The notes beneath the pieces were generated by a model. The model ran no database searches, had not been told where the DNA came from, and worked only from the letters and a program-made list of their open reading frames with translations. The translations under genes were made by a program, and so were the position numbers. From contig JAEYXR010000047.1 of the NCBI GenBank assembly GCA_023431215.1, forward strand, positions 1-31,948: 31,948 nucleotides of DNA. The letters run 5' to 3'. The number at the start of each line of letters is the position of its first letter. The first letter of the stretch is position 1. Of the stretch, positions 31,477 through 31,948 are shown piece after piece. Source of the stretch: Bacillota bacterium (GTDB lineage: Bacteria; Bacillota; Clostridia; Oscillospirales; Ruminococcaceae).

Positions 31477-31948
31477 ATGAAAAATTACCGTTTGCATTTT
31501 GTACGCCACGGCATGACCGAAGAGAACAAATCCGGGTGTTACCAGGGGCGGCGCACCGACCCGGAGCTTTCTCTGGAGGGCATACGCCAGTTAATAGACC
31601 TGCGTGAAAGCTATGAATATCCCGCAGTTGGAATTGTATATTGCAGCCCTATGCAGCGTTGTGTACAGACAGCGGGCATTATCTATCCCGACAGAGAGTT
31701 AATTATGATGGAATCTCTGGCCGAAATGGATTTTGGAGACTTTGAAGGTAAGACCATGGCGGAGCTGCAGGACGATCCGGATTACCTAGCCTGGATGGAG
31801 GGTGGCTCGCTGCAGGTGGGTCCCCGGGGCGGAGAAACCGGAGAAGCTTTTTTATACCGCGTGGTAGACGCTACGCAGCGCATCATTAAAGATATGATGG
31901 AAAATGACATTACCGATGCTGCCGTTGTAACCCATGGCGGTGTTATTA
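31477..31948 (+). CDS. Histidine-phosphatase (phosphoglycerate-mutase-like) protein, C-terminus cut by window edge
   Basis: The visible 157 codons encode a branch of the histidine-phosphatase superfamily. The catalytic RHG is in LHFVRHGMTEEN, with the second conserved Arg in YCSPMQRCVQTA. The acid/base Glu is probably in LAEMDFGDFEG, and the second catalytic His is in VVTHGGVL at the right edge. The ELxEMDFGxxEG style is typical of CobC/GpmB-like broad phosphatases, so alpha-ribazole phosphatase is possible, but no cobalamin gene is in view. ATG 31477 follows a perfect AGGAGG. It is preceded by a long structured leader. Confidence 0.9.
   Translation, partial: MKNYRLHFVRHGMTEENKSGCYQGRRTDPELSLEGIRQLIDLRESYEYPAVGIVYCSPMQRCVQTAGIIYPDRELIMMESLAEMDFGDFEGKTMAELQDDPDYLAWMEGGSLQVGPRGGETGEAFLYRVVDATQRIIKDMMENDITDAAVVTHGGVI

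Overview
The window looks like chromosome from a Gram-positive, anaerobic Clostridia-type bacterium, with an Oscillospirales/Ruminococcaceae-like organism as my best guess. Base composition is moderate, with AT-rich gaps. Most genes have strong AGGAGG-type ribosome sites, and TTG/GTG starts are frequent. The glycogen operon has the GlgC/GlgD subunit pair typical of Firmicutes, and yqhQ-prmC and kamA are common in that group. The species cannot be fixed from this sequence. No rRNA, tRNA, CRISPR array or intact mobile element was seen.

Layout. (1) 1-1989: a ROK sugar kinase cut by the window edge and an RluA-type pseudouridine synthase, both on the minus strand. (2) 2137-11668: a transport and catabolic locus. 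A PrpR-like sigma-54 activator precedes two inverted repeats and a textbook -24/-12 promoter at 4420-4435. Behind it lie a PdxA-family dehydrogenase, two tandem tctB-tctA pairs of a tripartite tricarboxylate transporter, one tctC binding lipoprotein and a VOC protein, closed by a strong terminator. (3) 11746-14304, minus strand: a very acidic 50-residue protein, a DUF1508 protein, an MTA/SAH nucleosidase and a PHP phosphoesterase. (4) 14308-15014: a gap holding a decayed reading frame and the glg promoter. (5) 15015-21014: glgB-glgC-glgD-glgA for glycogen synthesis. (6) 21090-23912: a KamA lysine 2,3-aminomutase and an ATP-grasp ligase only four bases apart, transcribed divergently from an XRE regulator, with a palindrome on the ligase promoter. 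(7) 23961-30765, minus strand: prmC, yqhQ, a two-component system, a lipoprotein and a second XRE regulator. (8) 30766-31948: a long gap with a predicted promoter, hairpins and a terminator-like structure, then a histidine-phosphatase gene cut by the window edge.

How the genes work together. In the sigma-54 locus the regulator, enhancer-like sites, promoter, transporter and cytoplasmic dehydrogenase form one inducible uptake-and-oxidation unit for an organic acid whose identity the sequence does not reveal. The glg genes make ADP-glucose and polymerise and branch it into glycogen. The KamA/ATP-grasp pair suggests that beta-lysine is made and then joined to something. The parts I find least explained by known systems are the sigma-54 unit with its duplicated transporter and the beta-lysine/ATP-grasp module.
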